A DNA stretch of 64,000 nt, from assembly GCF_001517425.1 (NCBI RefSeq), contig NZ_FBWL01000168.1:1-64000 (forward strand), in the 5' to 3' direction. The notes beneath the pieces are model-generated. The model ran no database searches, had not been told where the DNA came from, and was given only the letters and a program-made list of their open reading frames with translations. The DNA is from Clostridium sp. C105KSO13. Lineage in GTDB: Bacteria > Bacillota > Clostridia > Lachnospirales > Lachnospiraceae. The position numbers and the translations under genes are program-made. Positions 16,891 through 25,186 of this stretch are shown here, piece after piece. Within the stretch, counting starts at the first letter, position 1; every line of letters begins with the position of its first letter.

Positions 16891-17463
16891 TTAGTCAAGG
16901 AAATCCTCGGCTTCCTCCGTTGCAAAATCGGACTCAGCACTTGCCTTGCCGCCAAGAGGCTCACCATCACGTACCTTCTGCAGATTGTTCAGGCCGCAGG
17001 CGATGCCTTTGTTGCCAGAGCTGTTGAAGGCGTAGAAGCTGATGCTGGCACGACCGTACACGCCGGAGTAGACCTCGGAGCGAGTCAGGATAGGATTGCG
17101 GTCAACATCCACGATGCCAGGTGCAGAGGTGGCGTTGGCATTCACGAAGTAGGCGTTCGCGTAGGCGGAGTCATCCGGACGTTCCAGGTCGCCGTCACGC
17201 AGTGGAGTCTTGAGAACAGACAGTGCCGGTACGGATTTGCCGCTGCCCTTGAGCTTGCCTTCGCCTTCCTTGTAGGCAGCCTCGATAGCTGCTTCAATCT
17301 TAGCGACGGTCTTGGTGTCGGACTTCGGAATGATGAGGCTGACACTATACTTCGGAGTGCCACCGTTGATAGATTTAGGTTCCCAGACGTTGGCGTAGCT
17401 CCAACGGGTGTCCGGGCCAGTGATTACCTTCATGGGATTTGCGGTTTTGATATTTTTACTCAT
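16891..17463 (-). CDS. DUF2815, Enc34-like ssDNA-binding protein
   Basis: A 190-residue protein of the DUF2815 family, reclassified in Pfam (from memory) as Enc34-type single-strand DNA-binding OB-fold proteins. Characteristic pieces are MKVITGPDTRWSYANVWEP, VSLIIPKSDTKTVAKIE and an acidic C-terminus ending EEAEDFLD, typical of SSB-like tails. Start at 17463 sits 9 bases after GGAGG and overlaps the end of the DUF2800 gene by 8 bases. It likely coats phage replication intermediates and works with the Cas4-like DUF2800 protein and the polymerase. Confidence 0.85.
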   Translation of the reverse strand: MSKNIKTANPMKVITGPDTRWSYANVWEPKSINGGTPKYSVSLIIPKSDTKTVAKIEAAIEAAYKEGEGKLKGSGKSVPALSVLKTPLRDGDLERPDDSAYANAYFVNANATSAPGIVDVDRNPILTRSEVYSGVYGRASISFYAFNSSGNKGIACGLNNLQKVRDGEPLGGKASAESDFATEEAEDFLD

Positions 17464-18603
17464 TGTCATTTTCCTCCATAAAATCATTTTTTGCGTTGTT
17501 CATTGCCGGGCGTTTATCGCTTTCCGGCACGAGTGTTGGTTTACCCTGTGGCTTTTCGATAAAGCCGTTCAGAAGTTCGTCGAAGCGAGATTTGCCAAGA
17601 CGCTTCTGTAAGGCTGTGATGCCAAGCAGCTTCTTCTCATACGGGTCGAAGCCAGCCTCGCTGACTGCCTGAATGACAGCAGCTTCATTGGTGTACTTTC
17701 TGTTGGAACGACCTTCGACCAGCTTCCAGCCGTTCCATTCCTTACCGCTGACTGCCTGCTGCAGGGCGTATTCCTTAATATCGGAAGCCCATGCCACCAG
17801 CTCATCCACACGGGAGAGGATGACTTCAATTTCAGTGTCCTCCAGCAGCGGAGGCAGCTTGAAGTCATGTTGTGCAAGGGAGAGATTTGCTTCAGCTCTG
17901 GCCCGGCATTCATACTTGGCCTTGCAAAAGCCGCACCACTCACCGCACAGATAATTGCCATCACCGGCGAAAGCCAGAGCAGCGGTAGGCTTTAGAATTT
18001 CCTCGGCCCATCGGCCCAGTGGTAAAGCTCGTCCTTGGAAAGCTCAAAGGTTGAGATGTTCTGGCGTCTGGGCTGATAGATGGTCATGCTGACCGTATCG
18101 ATGTCGTAGATGCCGTCGAACAGTTCCAGAGCACCAAGTGCGTAGCATTTCATCTGAGGATTATCCTCAGCGGAAACGAGGATGCCCAAGCCGTGCTTGT
18201 AATCGCAAATTCGGAGTGTTCCGTCTGCGATGACGATGCAGTCTGCGGTACCGAAGCCTTGTTCCACCCAACGAGAGAAATCTACTCGCTGTTCAATCAG
18301 GACGACTGGGTCAGCGCAGGTCTGCTTGGCAGCTTCTACCTGCTCAAGGATGTAGGCAGCATAGCCGGTGGCACAATCCTCCATTTCCTCGCTGTACCAG
18401 GACAACTGTTTCGTAGGATTTTTGGCCTTCTGACCCAGTGCCTTGCGGAGTTTGTATTCGCAAAGACTATGTGCCTCGGTGCCTTCTGCTGCGTAGTCGC
18501 TTCCTTTGTCCTCGTAGCTTTCACCGAGCCTTGCAGAAGGCGGACAATGAAGCCAGCGGTTGGAAGAGGAAGCTGAGAGAATTGCATGTCCATTAGGTGG
18601 CAT
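17456..18603 (-). pseudogene. DUF2800 (Cas4-like nuclease), frameshifted by 8-bp duplication
   Basis: DUF2800 proteins are PD-(D/E)XK exonucleases related to Cas4. The N-terminal part is intact from 18603 (HAILSASSSNRWLHCPPSARL, then the nuclease strands VEQGFGTADCIVIADG and LRICDYKHG). The reading frame breaks near 18003-18018 where TCGGCCCA occurs twice in tandem. Removing one copy restores HWAEEILKPT and joins the downstream frame with the cysteine cluster CGEWCGFCKAKYEC and a C-terminus overlapping DUF2815. As read, the protein ends soon after residue 200 and loses the iron-sulfur cysteines. It could be an inactivating mutation, a slippage-reversible switch, or a sequencing error. Confidence 0.88.
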
Positions 18604-18922
18604 CGCCAAGCACCTCCGCTTCCCTCAAGAGGGCTTCGTAATTTGCCGGGTCAATCTGCGACAGCTTGCTGGCTCCATATTTCAGAAGCAACTCGCGGAT
18701 GGCAGCAGTATGACCGGCACGGGATTTATCCGCCAGTACAGCTCGTACCTGCTCCAGCGTCAGCTGCGGTTTCGGTTCAGGTTTCGGAGCTGTCTTTTTT
18801 ACGGGCTGCGCATCAGCCTCACCGCTAAACTGTTTTGCCAGCCACTCGACTGCATCAGAGATGGCAGCAGCTGCACCTCGCAGTTCTTCGCAGGTCTGTG
18901 CCATATCGTTCATTTTGCTCAT
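18593..18922 (-). CDS. Phage protein upstream of DUF2800, unknown
   Basis: A 109-residue protein with an alanine-rich helical N-terminus (MAQTCEELRGAAAAISDAVEWLAKQF), a basic proline-lysine linker, and a C-terminal helical domain (LTLEQVRAVLADKSRAGHTAAIRELLLKYGASKLSQI). The C-terminal part resembles a short SAP-like or helix-hairpin fold seen in many Clostridia prophages upstream of DUF2800. Function unknown. Start at 18922 has AAGGAGG upstream, and its end overlaps the DUF2800 start by 11 bases. Confidence 0.7.
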   Translation of the reverse strand: MSKMNDMAQTCEELRGAAAAISDAVEWLAKQFSGEADAQPVKKTAPKPEPKPQLTLEQVRAVLADKSRAGHTAAIRELLLKYGASKLSQIDPANYEALLREAEVLGDAT

Positions 18923-19067
18923 GGATTCTTCCTCCTTCCTCGGATTGTCTTTGTGCGGCAAGGATACTCAGGTTCCTTGCCAGTCTGCCGGATACGATAC
19001 TGATTGAGGTCAAAACCTTAATCACCTCGGTATCGTCCTTGTGGCTGTTGTGATAGGACTGTCTCAT
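18855..19067 (-). CDS. Small phage protein, unknown
   Basis: A 70-residue basic protein (MRQSYHNSHKDDTEVIKVLTSISIVSGRLARNLSIL at the start, shown in parts: MRQSYHNSHKDD, VSGRLARNLSIL). GGAGG sits 9 bases before the ATG at 19067. It overlaps the next gene by 68 bases, which weakens the call, but the helical segment and ribosome site look genuine. Confidence 0.45.
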   Translation of the reverse strand: MRQSYHNSHKDDTEVIKVLTSISIVSGRLARNLSILAAQRQSEEGGRIHEQNERYGTDLRRTARCSCCHL

Positions 19068-19104
19068 GGTGTTCACCTCCAATCTGAAAGGCTGTTGTTC
19101 TGTG

Positions 19105-19148
19105 CCTTACACTTACCACTGGAGATGAGGGAACCGTTTTGACGAAGG
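19105..19148 (-). repeat. Dispersed 40-bp intergenic motif, copy 2
   Basis: Second copy of the motif at 14728-14767, here located between the sigma-like gene terminator and the ribosome site of the gene starting at 19067. Its position downstream of a terminator and upstream of an operon favours a promoter or activator site. Confidence 0.5.
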
Positions 19149-19152
19149 AAAA

Positions 19153-19196
19153 GAAAAAAATTATAAAATCTCCGACTGCCACAAAAGCAGCCGGAG
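19153..19196 (-). terminator. Rho-independent terminator after sigma-like gene
   Basis: Minus-strand stem CTCCGGCTGC / GCAGTCGGAG with a TTTTGTG loop (19170-19196), followed by an AT-rich run containing seven consecutive T residues. It lies just past the sigma-like gene stop at 19211. Confidence 0.75.
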
Positions 19197-19210
19197 CGCT
19201 GCCTTATGTT

Positions 19211-19726
19211 TTAGAAGAAGTCAGGATACTCTGCAGCAAGAATATCCTTTGCTTTGGCTAAACGCGAGCGGAAGGTGGTGCGCTTGATGCCGAGGATGTC
19301 GGCGATTGCCTCGTCGGGTATATTCTGAAGACGAAGACGGCCGATTTCTTCGGCCTCCGGCATCAACTCCTGCAGGCGTCTGAATAACTGTTCCAGCGTG
19401 GCTCTGTCACAGACGATTTCGTCCAGTAATGGAGAATCGTCCGGAATAGCGTCCTGCGGAGTACAGGTGTCGCCGTCCTCGTTTTCTGAGGTGAAATCGA
19501 GGGAAAGCATGTCCCCGCCCCGACGATACTCGCAGTTGCAGCAGTCGCCATCGCAAAGCCAGAACTTGTTCTTCGGGCAGATGCACTGGCCGTGATACTG
19601 TGCCTTCTTGCGAAAGGCATCGTAAAAACGGGTGTGCTCACGATAGACGGTTTCGGATACTTCCACCCATTGACGGGTGGATTTCAGGTAGATACGGTGT
19701 TTGCATTGATTTTCGTTGATTGCCAT
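19211..19726 (-). CDS. Sigma-70 region 4-like regulator
   Basis: A 171-residue protein. The N-terminal half has a cysteine cluster (GQCICPKNKFWLCDGDCCNCEYR) likely to bind zinc. The C-terminal half has a region-4-type helix-turn-helix: IGRLRLQNIPDEAIADILGIKRTTFRSRLAKAKDIL in outline. Proteins of this kind appear in Firmicutes prophages and conjugative elements as early regulators. It has a strong AAAGGAG site 8 bases upstream and is followed by a terminator, so it is transcribed separately from the replication operon. Confidence 0.8.
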   Translation of the reverse strand: MAINENQCKHRIYLKSTRQWVEVSETVYREHTRFYDAFRKKAQYHGQCICPKNKFWLCDGDCCNCEYRRGGDMLSLDFTSENEDGDTCTPQDAIPDDSPLLDEIVCDRATLEQLFRRLQELMPEAEEIGRLRLQNIPDEAIADILGIKRTTFRSRLAKAKDILAAEYPDFF

Positions 19727-19969
19727 GTGTTTTTCTCCTTTCGGCTGTTAAACCGAAGCGGAGATAACCTGTATGGCTGCCAGTTTTGCTTTTCATAAGC
19801 GGTCACCTCATGCGGATTTCTCCGCTTCGAATCGGTGACCAGCCGTCCGTTAGCTGGCACTCTATGTTTAATGTTCTTCCTTCCATCAACTACGAACACA
19901 CCTCGTGGCCACGAAGAAGGTGAGCTGATTTCAGGAAAAGTAGTTTTACGCCTTGCTCAGGGCGTTCGT
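19727..19969. other. Intergenic segment with palindromic sequence
   Basis: No convincing gene. The segment has a short dyad CCAGC / GCTGG around 19840-19857 and a GGTGACC-containing stretch repeated in part (19800 and 19834). A 71-codon minus-strand frame exists but lacks a placed ribosome site. Confidence 0.35.
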
Positions 19970-20161
19970 TTAGTTGTCGTTGGAAATTTGTTCCAAGTCA
20001 GCGAAGACCTCGCCGTAATAACAAGAAGCTAAATCATAAAATCCGTGAGCACCGTAGCGTGCAAAAACTGATTTCGCAACGGCGTTTCCATATTCGGCTG
20101 CCACTGTAGAAGCAGTATTCTCGATGTTGGTTTCCCACATTTCTTTTTCTGGATTTTTCAC
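19970..20161 (-). CDS. Small early phage protein, unknown
   Basis: A 63-residue protein (VAAEYGNAVAKSVFARYGAHG, then LASCYYGEVFADLEQ). Similar short proteins occur at the early end of Lachnospiraceae prophages; function unknown. I place the start at a GTG at 20161 preceded by AGGTAGGTG. It is the last phage-strand gene before the defence island, which begins on the opposite strand. Confidence 0.55.
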   Translation of the reverse strand: MKNPEKEMWETNIENTASTVAAEYGNAVAKSVFARYGAHGFYDLASCYYGEVFADLEQISNDN

Positions 20162-20266
20162 ATGAATCACCTACCTTTCGTTGCTGTATACAAGTTCTTT
20201 TGCGGCTGGTGGCGAGAAAAACATTTATTTTGCATCGCTATTCATATATTCGTCATCGCAAAGATA

Positions 20267-20295
20267 TTGTTTTCTTCGCGCCAATGTGCTATAAT
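20267..20295 (+). promoter_or_regulatory. Promoter of the defence operon
   Basis: TTGTTT at 20267-20272 and a perfect TATAAT at 20290-20295, separated by 17 bases. Start of transcription would be near 20302, giving a leader of about 130 bases before the first gene. No comparable promoter was found between the later genes of the island. Confidence 0.7.
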
Positions 20296-20384
20296 TAAAA
20301 AGTGTAAATTGCAAGGAGAGTAAATTTGCTCTTTGCTTCTTACAATCACAGTATATAAAATCGAATTTTTGAATCAGCGACAAA

Positions 20385-20416
20385 CGCATACATCCGCATA
20401 CATCGCCGCGTACATG
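20385..20416 (+). repeat. Tandem 10-bp repeat in the defence leader
   Basis: CGCATACATC occurs twice back to back (20385-20404), followed by a degenerate third unit CGCGTACATG (20407-20416) just before the GGAGG of the first gene. It lies downstream of the promoter, where an operator or RNA-level control site would act. Confidence 0.55.
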
Positions 20417-20433
20417 GGAGGAGGAACACTCGA

Positions 20434-21426
20434 TTGAAGTTTTGTGAATTAGCAAAAATACTGCATAAGTACAGAAGAGATAAAAGTGAAACCACTGCTA
20501 TGTGTGTGATGATTTTGACAGATGCCATTCTTGATGATGTGGCTATCGAAAAAATCGGACTTGAAAACCGCGATACAAATCCAATGTATGGAAAGAAAGA
20601 ATCTACCCTGCAGGCGATATATAGTGGCGTAAGATTAAAAATTTCCAAAGAAGATGCGGGCATTATGCTTTCGCGTGTTGATGAAGCGCACTTCGCTGAT
20701 TTTGTAAATTCATATTCCTATGATGCTCTCGTTCAAATGAGTGAGGATGTTTCTGCATATGGATTTGATGCTCATCCAGACAATGTTGCTGAGATTTGTG
20801 CCAATATCATGGCACAGATAATCAATAATCGAGCAGAAGGAAAATCCGACGATATCACTACGCTTACTATCAAGAAGAAAGAAAATGGTAAGCGGATAAA
20901 AGATATCGCCCCTGCGACCATTGAGCGCAGAGGCGACAAATTACATATTTGTGGTGAAGAGATTGAAATCCATCAGATGCTGGTGCCACAGAATGTTGCT
21001 AATATTGAATTGAAATATATAAAAGCACTGTGCGATGCCTATGCGCAGGCCTTGGGTAGACAGGCCGTTGCGGAAGTAGATATACCATCTTTGCCGGAGC
21101 CTTTCCCTGACGACTTTTCAGACCAGCGCAAGGCATATTACAGCGCAGAGAGTATTGAGCACTCCATTCGAGATACATTTGATGATGGAGAAGATGAATT
21201 TACAAAGCTGAAAGAGGATGCATGGAATGGAATTAGTATGACTTATCGAAGCAGACGGTATCTTGATGGCTACGAGAGGCTGAATGCCGTTCTTGAAAAA
21301 ATAACAAGCACTACCTTGGATTTGTCAGTGTTAAATCAAATCCGGGGCTTGATAGGAAACTTAGAGAAAAAAGGCATTTGCCACATTCTGGTGAATGACG
21401 GGACGATAAGCTCGTGGGTGGTCTAA
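20434..21426 (+). CDS. ABC-3C system protein with C-terminal CTD10-like domain
   Basis: First gene of the defence island, 330 residues, starting at a TTG with GGAGG 9 bases upstream. The last 100 residues (AYYSAESIEHSIRDTFDDGEDEF in outline, then GYERLNAVLEKIT and EKKGICHILVNDG) match what I recall of the ABC-three-component C-terminal domain CTD10, which docks an effector onto an ABC ATPase complex. The N-terminal 130 residues (MKFCELAKILHKYRRDKSET) carry no catalytic motif I recognise and would be the effector or sensor part. Stop and next start are one base apart. Family assignment is by pattern memory; the immune role is inferred from the partners. Confidence 0.7.
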   Translation: MKFCELAKILHKYRRDKSETTAMCVMILTDAILDDVAIEKIGLENRDTNPMYGKKESTLQAIYSGVRLKISKEDAGIMLSRVDEAHFADFVNSYSYDALVQMSEDVSAYGFDAHPDNVAEICANIMAQIINNRAEGKSDDITTLTIKKKENGKRIKDIAPATIERRGDKLHICGEEIEIHQMLVPQNVANIELKYIKALCDAYAQALGRQAVAEVDIPSLPEPFPDDFSDQRKAYYSAESIEHSIRDTFDDGEDEFTKLKEDAWNGISMTYRSRRYLDGYERLNAVLEKITSTTLDLSVLNQIRGLIGNLEKKGICHILVNDGTISSWVV

Positions 21427-21427
21427 T

Positions 21428-21871
21428 ATGGAAAAAGTATTCAATAGTGCATTTGAAACATCATTACGGATTATGCTGCTTTTGTCAGTCTGTGGTAATG
21501 GAATAACTGCCGACCGAATTGCTGAATATGATTTGTTGACGGTTTACAGCAGATATTTTGGTTTGTCAGACCAAGTGCTGAATGGAGATAATGACTTTGG
21601 GTTTAGCGAATACGCTGCCCGAAGAAAAAACATCCAAGGCACATTGAAAGATATGGTTCTGGATGGAACAGTAAAAGTAGTAAGAGGCAATGATGGATTT
21701 CGATACGCCATAACAGAAGCTGGATTTAACGCTTCAAAAAGAATGCAGTCGGAATATGCAATGACATATAAGAAGCTGGCGCTGGTAACAGCCCGGAAAT
21801 ATGGAAGTAAAACAGATTCGGAAATTATGGATGTAATAAATAAGGCATCCATGAAATCATTGAGGAGGTAA
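21428..21871 (+). CDS. ABC-3C middle component
   Basis: A 147-residue protein placed between the CTD protein and the SMC-like ATPase, the usual position of the ABC-3C middle component. The N-terminus FETSLRIMLLLSVCGN and the C-terminal winged-helix-like part (IQGTLKDMVLDGTVKVVRGNDGFRYAITEAG in outline) fit that family, which adapts the ATPase to its effector. It starts one base after the upstream stop and ends four bases before the ATPase gene, so the three are translationally linked. Confidence 0.7.
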   Translation: MEKVFNSAFETSLRIMLLLSVCGNGITADRIAEYDLLTVYSRYFGLSDQVLNGDNDFGFSEYAARRKNIQGTLKDMVLDGTVKVVRGNDGFRYAITEAGFNASKRMQSEYAMTYKKLALVTARKYGSKTDSEIMDVINKASMKSLRR

Positions 21872-21875
21872 TATA

Positions 21876-23708
21876 ATGGCTGGATTTTATATCAAAAAAG
21901 TAATTGCAAAGAGCGATAAAAAAGAAACGGCTGATGTTACCTTTAAGCCAGGTCTGAATGTGATTCAGGGCCGGTCTGACACGGGCAAGTCCTGTATTGT
22001 TAAATGTATAGAATTTGTCTTTGGCGGCAGCATGAAAACTTTAAAAACGCCTTTTAAGCCATCCGCTGAATACAATGAGGCTATTGTTGTATTGGTTTCA
22101 CCTGAAGGGGAAATTACGGTGAGCCGTAAAGTTGGTAAGAATCAGGTGGAGGTTTCCACAGAAATCGAAGGAATCGACAGCGGACTATATAATCTGAAGC
22201 ATTCAGAAAAATCAAAAGTGCCAGATTTTAATCTGATAATGCTTCGACTTCTCGGTATAAATGGTGAGCCAAAAGTACCTTCAAATGCACGCTTTACACC
22301 AGGACGTCTGACATGGGCTAACCTGCTACGCCTGTTTTATGTAAATGAGCGCAGGATTGATGACGAAGTATCTATCGTTGAGCCACAGGAAACTTACGAG
22401 AAAACGCTTTTTATGTCATCCTTAATTTACCTCTTATCTGGTCGGGATTTTTCCGAAATGGATGTCCAGACACAAAAGAAAATTAGAAAAGCGAGAAAAG
22501 AAGCGGTTGAAGAATATGTGAATGGGAAACTATCGAATGCTGGTGAGCGAAAAGAGCGCTTAGAAAAAGAATTGCAGATATTCAGAGGCATCGATGTTGA
22601 AGCGCAAATTGTTCAAATGATTTCTTCTCTGGAAGAAACGGAACAAAAGATAGCCGCAGCACTGGAAGAGAGCAAGAAGCTGCTCTCCTCGATTATGACG
22701 TTGGAGGAAAAATCTGCTGAGTGCAATGTTCTCCTTTCAAGGTATCAGAATCTTCGTAGCCAGTATAAAGCAGATATTCAACGGCTTTCATTTATCGTTG
22801 AGGGAGAAGTCGAAACGAAGAAACTGCCGAGGGTTACCTCTTGCCCGTTTTGCGATGGTAAAATTACGCCTCACAGCCATAAATCATATGTAGAAACATC
22901 CAAAGCGGAGCTGGCCCGTATTATGGCTCAGATGGAGGGATTAGCTGCAACTGAAATAGATGTGCGTGCGCAGCAGGAACTTAACGAGCAACAACTCACT
23001 GTTCTTAGAGAAAGACGTTCTGGAATTGATGCGATGATTGAACAGGAGCTGAAGCCGGAATCTGTAAAACTGACAGAATCGATTAGAGGTTATCGTGCCT
23101 ATATTCAAATTGATAAGGAAATGCAGCTTGTGTCAGAATTTGCGAGAGACTGGGCTGGCGACTTGACAAAATTGGATGTTCAAGAAGAGGATGATAAGGA
23201 AAAGGAAAAAATTCAATATCATCCCAAGGAACACTTCGATAGTCAGTTCCAAACTATAATGAGCGAGTATGCAGATTCTATTTTGAGAGAATGTAACTAT
23301 CATGGTCTTGCAGCAGCTCGATTTGATATGAAAAAATTTGATATTGAAGTAAATGGTGAGCCCAAAGGAGCCAGTCATGGCAAGGGTTACTGCTCGTATT
23401 TGAATACAGTAGTGGCGCTTATGTTCCGCAAATATCTGATGGAGCATGGAAAATATAATCCAGAGCTACTCATCGTTGATACGCCGCTTCATGGATTTGA
23501 TGAGGACGACTCTGAAGATGCACCTGAGAGCATGAAGGCTGGGCTGTTTAATTACTTCATAAATCACCAAGAAGGCCAGTTGATTGTGATTGAAAATCTT
23601 GATCACATTCCGCATTTGGATTATGAAGCAAGTGGTGCTAATGTTATAACCTTTACTAAACGAAAAGTAGATGGTGAGAGATATGGATTTTTAAATGATG
23701 TCTATTAA
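21876..23708 (+). CDS. ABC-3C SMC/Rad50-like ATPase with zinc hook
   Basis: A 610-residue ABC-class ATPase. Walker A is GRSDTGKS at residues 32-39, and the Walker B/D-loop is LLIVDTPLHGFDEDD near residue 531. Between them run long charged coiled coils with a CPFC motif at residues 323-326 at the tip, as in the Rad50 zinc hook. The signature-motif region is YCSYLNTVVALMF. Such ATPases sense or clamp DNA and activate an associated effector in ABC-3C systems. The length fits a compact Rad50-like protein. Base composition is more AT-rich than the BREX genes downstream, suggesting a separate origin for this trio. Confidence 0.85.
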   Translation: MAGFYIKKVIAKSDKKETADVTFKPGLNVIQGRSDTGKSCIVKCIEFVFGGSMKTLKTPFKPSAEYNEAIVVLVSPEGEITVSRKVGKNQVEVSTEIEGIDSGLYNLKHSEKSKVPDFNLIMLRLLGINGEPKVPSNARFTPGRLTWANLLRLFYVNERRIDDEVSIVEPQETYEKTLFMSSLIYLLSGRDFSEMDVQTQKKIRKARKEAVEEYVNGKLSNAGERKERLEKELQIFRGIDVEAQIVQMISSLEETEQKIAAALEESKKLLSSIMTLEEKSAECNVLLSRYQNLRSQYKADIQRLSFIVEGEVETKKLPRVTSCPFCDGKITPHSHKSYVETSKAELARIMAQMEGLAATEIDVRAQQELNEQQLTVLRERRSGIDAMIEQELKPESVKLTESIRGYRAYIQIDKEMQLVSEFARDWAGDLTKLDVQEEDDKEKEKIQYHPKEHFDSQFQTIMSEYADSILRECNYHGLAAARFDMKKFDIEVNGEPKGASHGKGYCSYLNTVVALMFRKYLMEHGKYNPELLIVDTPLHGFDEDDSEDAPESMKAGLFNYFINHQEGQLIVIENLDHIPHLDYEASGANVITFTKRKVDGERYGFLNDVY

Positions 23709-23748
23709 TATAAAGTTGCGTGTGTTTTGAACAGACGGAGGTAAGAGA

Positions 23749-23970
23749 ATGCGTATCAGTTATAACAAGCTCTGGAAACTGTTAATTGATAAAAATATGA
23801 ATAAGCAGGATTTGCGAGAAGCAAGCGGGATTAGTTCCGCCTCTGTTGCCAAGCTCGGAAAAGGCGACAATATTACAACAGAAGTGCTACTGCGTATATG
23901 CACTGCATTAAACTGTGATATCAGCGATATCATGGAAGTAGTGGAGGATGCTCCACAGGAGGATAAATAA
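23749..23970 (+). CDS. Xre-family transcriptional regulator
   Basis: A 73-residue single-domain helix-turn-helix protein (KQDLREASGISSASVAKLGKG, then LLRICTALNCDISDIMEVV). It lies 40 bases after the ATPase gene and 2 bases before brxA. Position between the ABC-3C trio and BREX suggests it represses or tunes the whole island, in the place that BrxR (a WYL protein) or other regulators take elsewhere. The leader repeats at 20385-20416 are candidate binding sites. No effector domain is present. Function as the island regulator is inferred. Confidence 0.85.
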   Translation: MRISYNKLWKLLIDKNMNKQDLREASGISSASVAKLGKGDNITTEVLLRICTALNCDISDIMEVVEDAPQEDK

Positions 23971-23972
23971 GC

Positions 23973-24602
23973 ATGGCTCAAAACAAAGCGGCAGCACTGA
24001 GGGACGCAAGTCCCTACAATGCCGCCATAACAAGAGAACAATTTTTATTTTATGAAATGCGCACGACGGCAAAACTGCTGAATGAGGGCCTGAATGACGA
24101 AGAAACCGCCAACCGAATCGTATCAGAGAACCTGTTTCAGTACCCAACAGAGAAATCTGTGCGCAAAATGGCGCTGGCTTGCCTGCGCAGACTTCACGCA
24201 ATGAACGACGATTCATTGATTTCTGCAATGGCTACCCAGCCTTCAGATGTATCAAAGCAGATTTGCCTATATGCCATGATGAAGCAATATCGTCTGGTTT
24301 GGGACTTCATGGTCACGGTTGTTGGCGAGAAGTACCGTTTAAGGGACACGTCCTTTGGTAAGATAGACTTGAACACCTTTTTCCTTCGTCTACAGGAGCA
24401 GGACGATTGGGTTGCCACTTGGAGTGACAGCACCATCACGAAGGTGAAACAGGTACTGAATAAAATGCTGGTGGAGAATGAGTACATCGATAGCACCACT
24501 GCCGACCACCTCAATCCGGTATGGCTCAATCCCATTCTGGAGAATGCCATCCGCAGCAACAATGATGACATTGTTCTTCCGGCATTCAATAACTTTTCGT
24601 AA
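23973..24602 (+). CDS. brxA: BREX protein BrxA
   Basis: A 209-residue DUF1819 protein, the first gene of type 1 BREX. Typical segments are ITREQFLFYEMRTTAKLLNEGL at the N-terminus and the middle KQICLYAMMKQYRLVWDFM. BrxA is a small DNA-binding component needed for defence in some BREX systems. It begins 2 bases after the Xre gene and is followed after 12 bases by brxB, with AAAGGAGG before the next start. Length matches the family. Confidence 0.92.
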   Translation: MAQNKAAALRDASPYNAAITREQFLFYEMRTTAKLLNEGLNDEETANRIVSENLFQYPTEKSVRKMALACLRRLHAMNDDSLISAMATQPSDVSKQICLYAMMKQYRLVWDFMVTVVGEKYRLRDTSFGKIDLNTFFLRLQEQDDWVATWSDSTITKVKQVLNKMLVENEYIDSTTADHLNPVWLNPILENAIRSNNDDIVLPAFNNFS

Positions 24603-24614
24603 AGGAGGCGCAGC

Positions 24615-25172
24615 ATGGCACCTATAAAAGAGCGCTTAGATAATCTGCGCGAGCACATTCAGCAGCCGGAGTTTCTCGAAGGTAAAGGCCTGAGTAACGA
24701 GGTTAATATCCGCATTTTCTGCTATGATGCCGCAGATGAGATGACTGTCAGACAGTTCATCAACCAAATAACCACAGACCAGACGATTGCCTGCCACCTG
24801 GTGGAGTGCAATCTGTACCAGACATTCTTGTCCCTTTGCGATGACATCGACATTACAGATGCCATCCCTGACATGGAAGACAGCGATGGAAAAACCTTCT
24901 TGCTGGAGCAGCTTCATTCTGCAATTGGCGAGGGTGAGTTCATCGAAAAAATACAATATGAGCCACATAGACCTGGCGATATTCTGATGCTGACCGGCGT
25001 GGGTGATGTGTTCCCGTTCATGCGTGTTCACTCCCTATTGGAAGCATTGCAGCCGCACTTCTCTGACATTCCGATTTTGGTAATGTATCCGGGAACTTTT
25101 GATGGTAACTATGTAAGGCTGTTTGATAAGTTGACACCGAATCCCTACTATCGGGCATTCAATGAAATATAA
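24615..25172 (+). CDS. brxB: BREX protein BrxB
   Basis: A 185-residue DUF1788 protein. The C-terminal block LMLTGVGDVFPFMRVHSLLEAL, then ILVMYPGTFDG, is diagnostic for BrxB. It is required for BREX methylation or defence and is thought to bridge PglZ to the complex. Strong ribosome sites flank it and it is 14 bases from brxC. No defects seen. Confidence 0.92.
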   Translation: MAPIKERLDNLREHIQQPEFLEGKGLSNEVNIRIFCYDAADEMTVRQFINQITTDQTIACHLVECNLYQTFLSLCDDIDITDAIPDMEDSDGKTFLLEQLHSAIGEGEFIEKIQYEPHRPGDILMLTGVGDVFPFMRVHSLLEALQPHFSDIPILVMYPGTFDGNYVRLFDKLTPNPYYRAFNEI

Positions 25173-25186
25173 AGGAGGCCAATTTC

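Noticed and set aside
17456-18603. Programmed ribosomal frameshift in DUF2800
   Set aside because: The frame break coincides exactly with a perfect 8-bp tandem duplication and no slippery heptamer is present. The complete divergent copy of this region at 49.7 kb reads across without a shift.
19684-19899. A 71-codon minus-strand frame overlapping the sigma-like gene start
   Set aside because: Begins at a GTG immediately after a weak GAGG, runs through palindromic sequence, and overlaps a gene with good signals. Could be a small phage peptide but not supportable.
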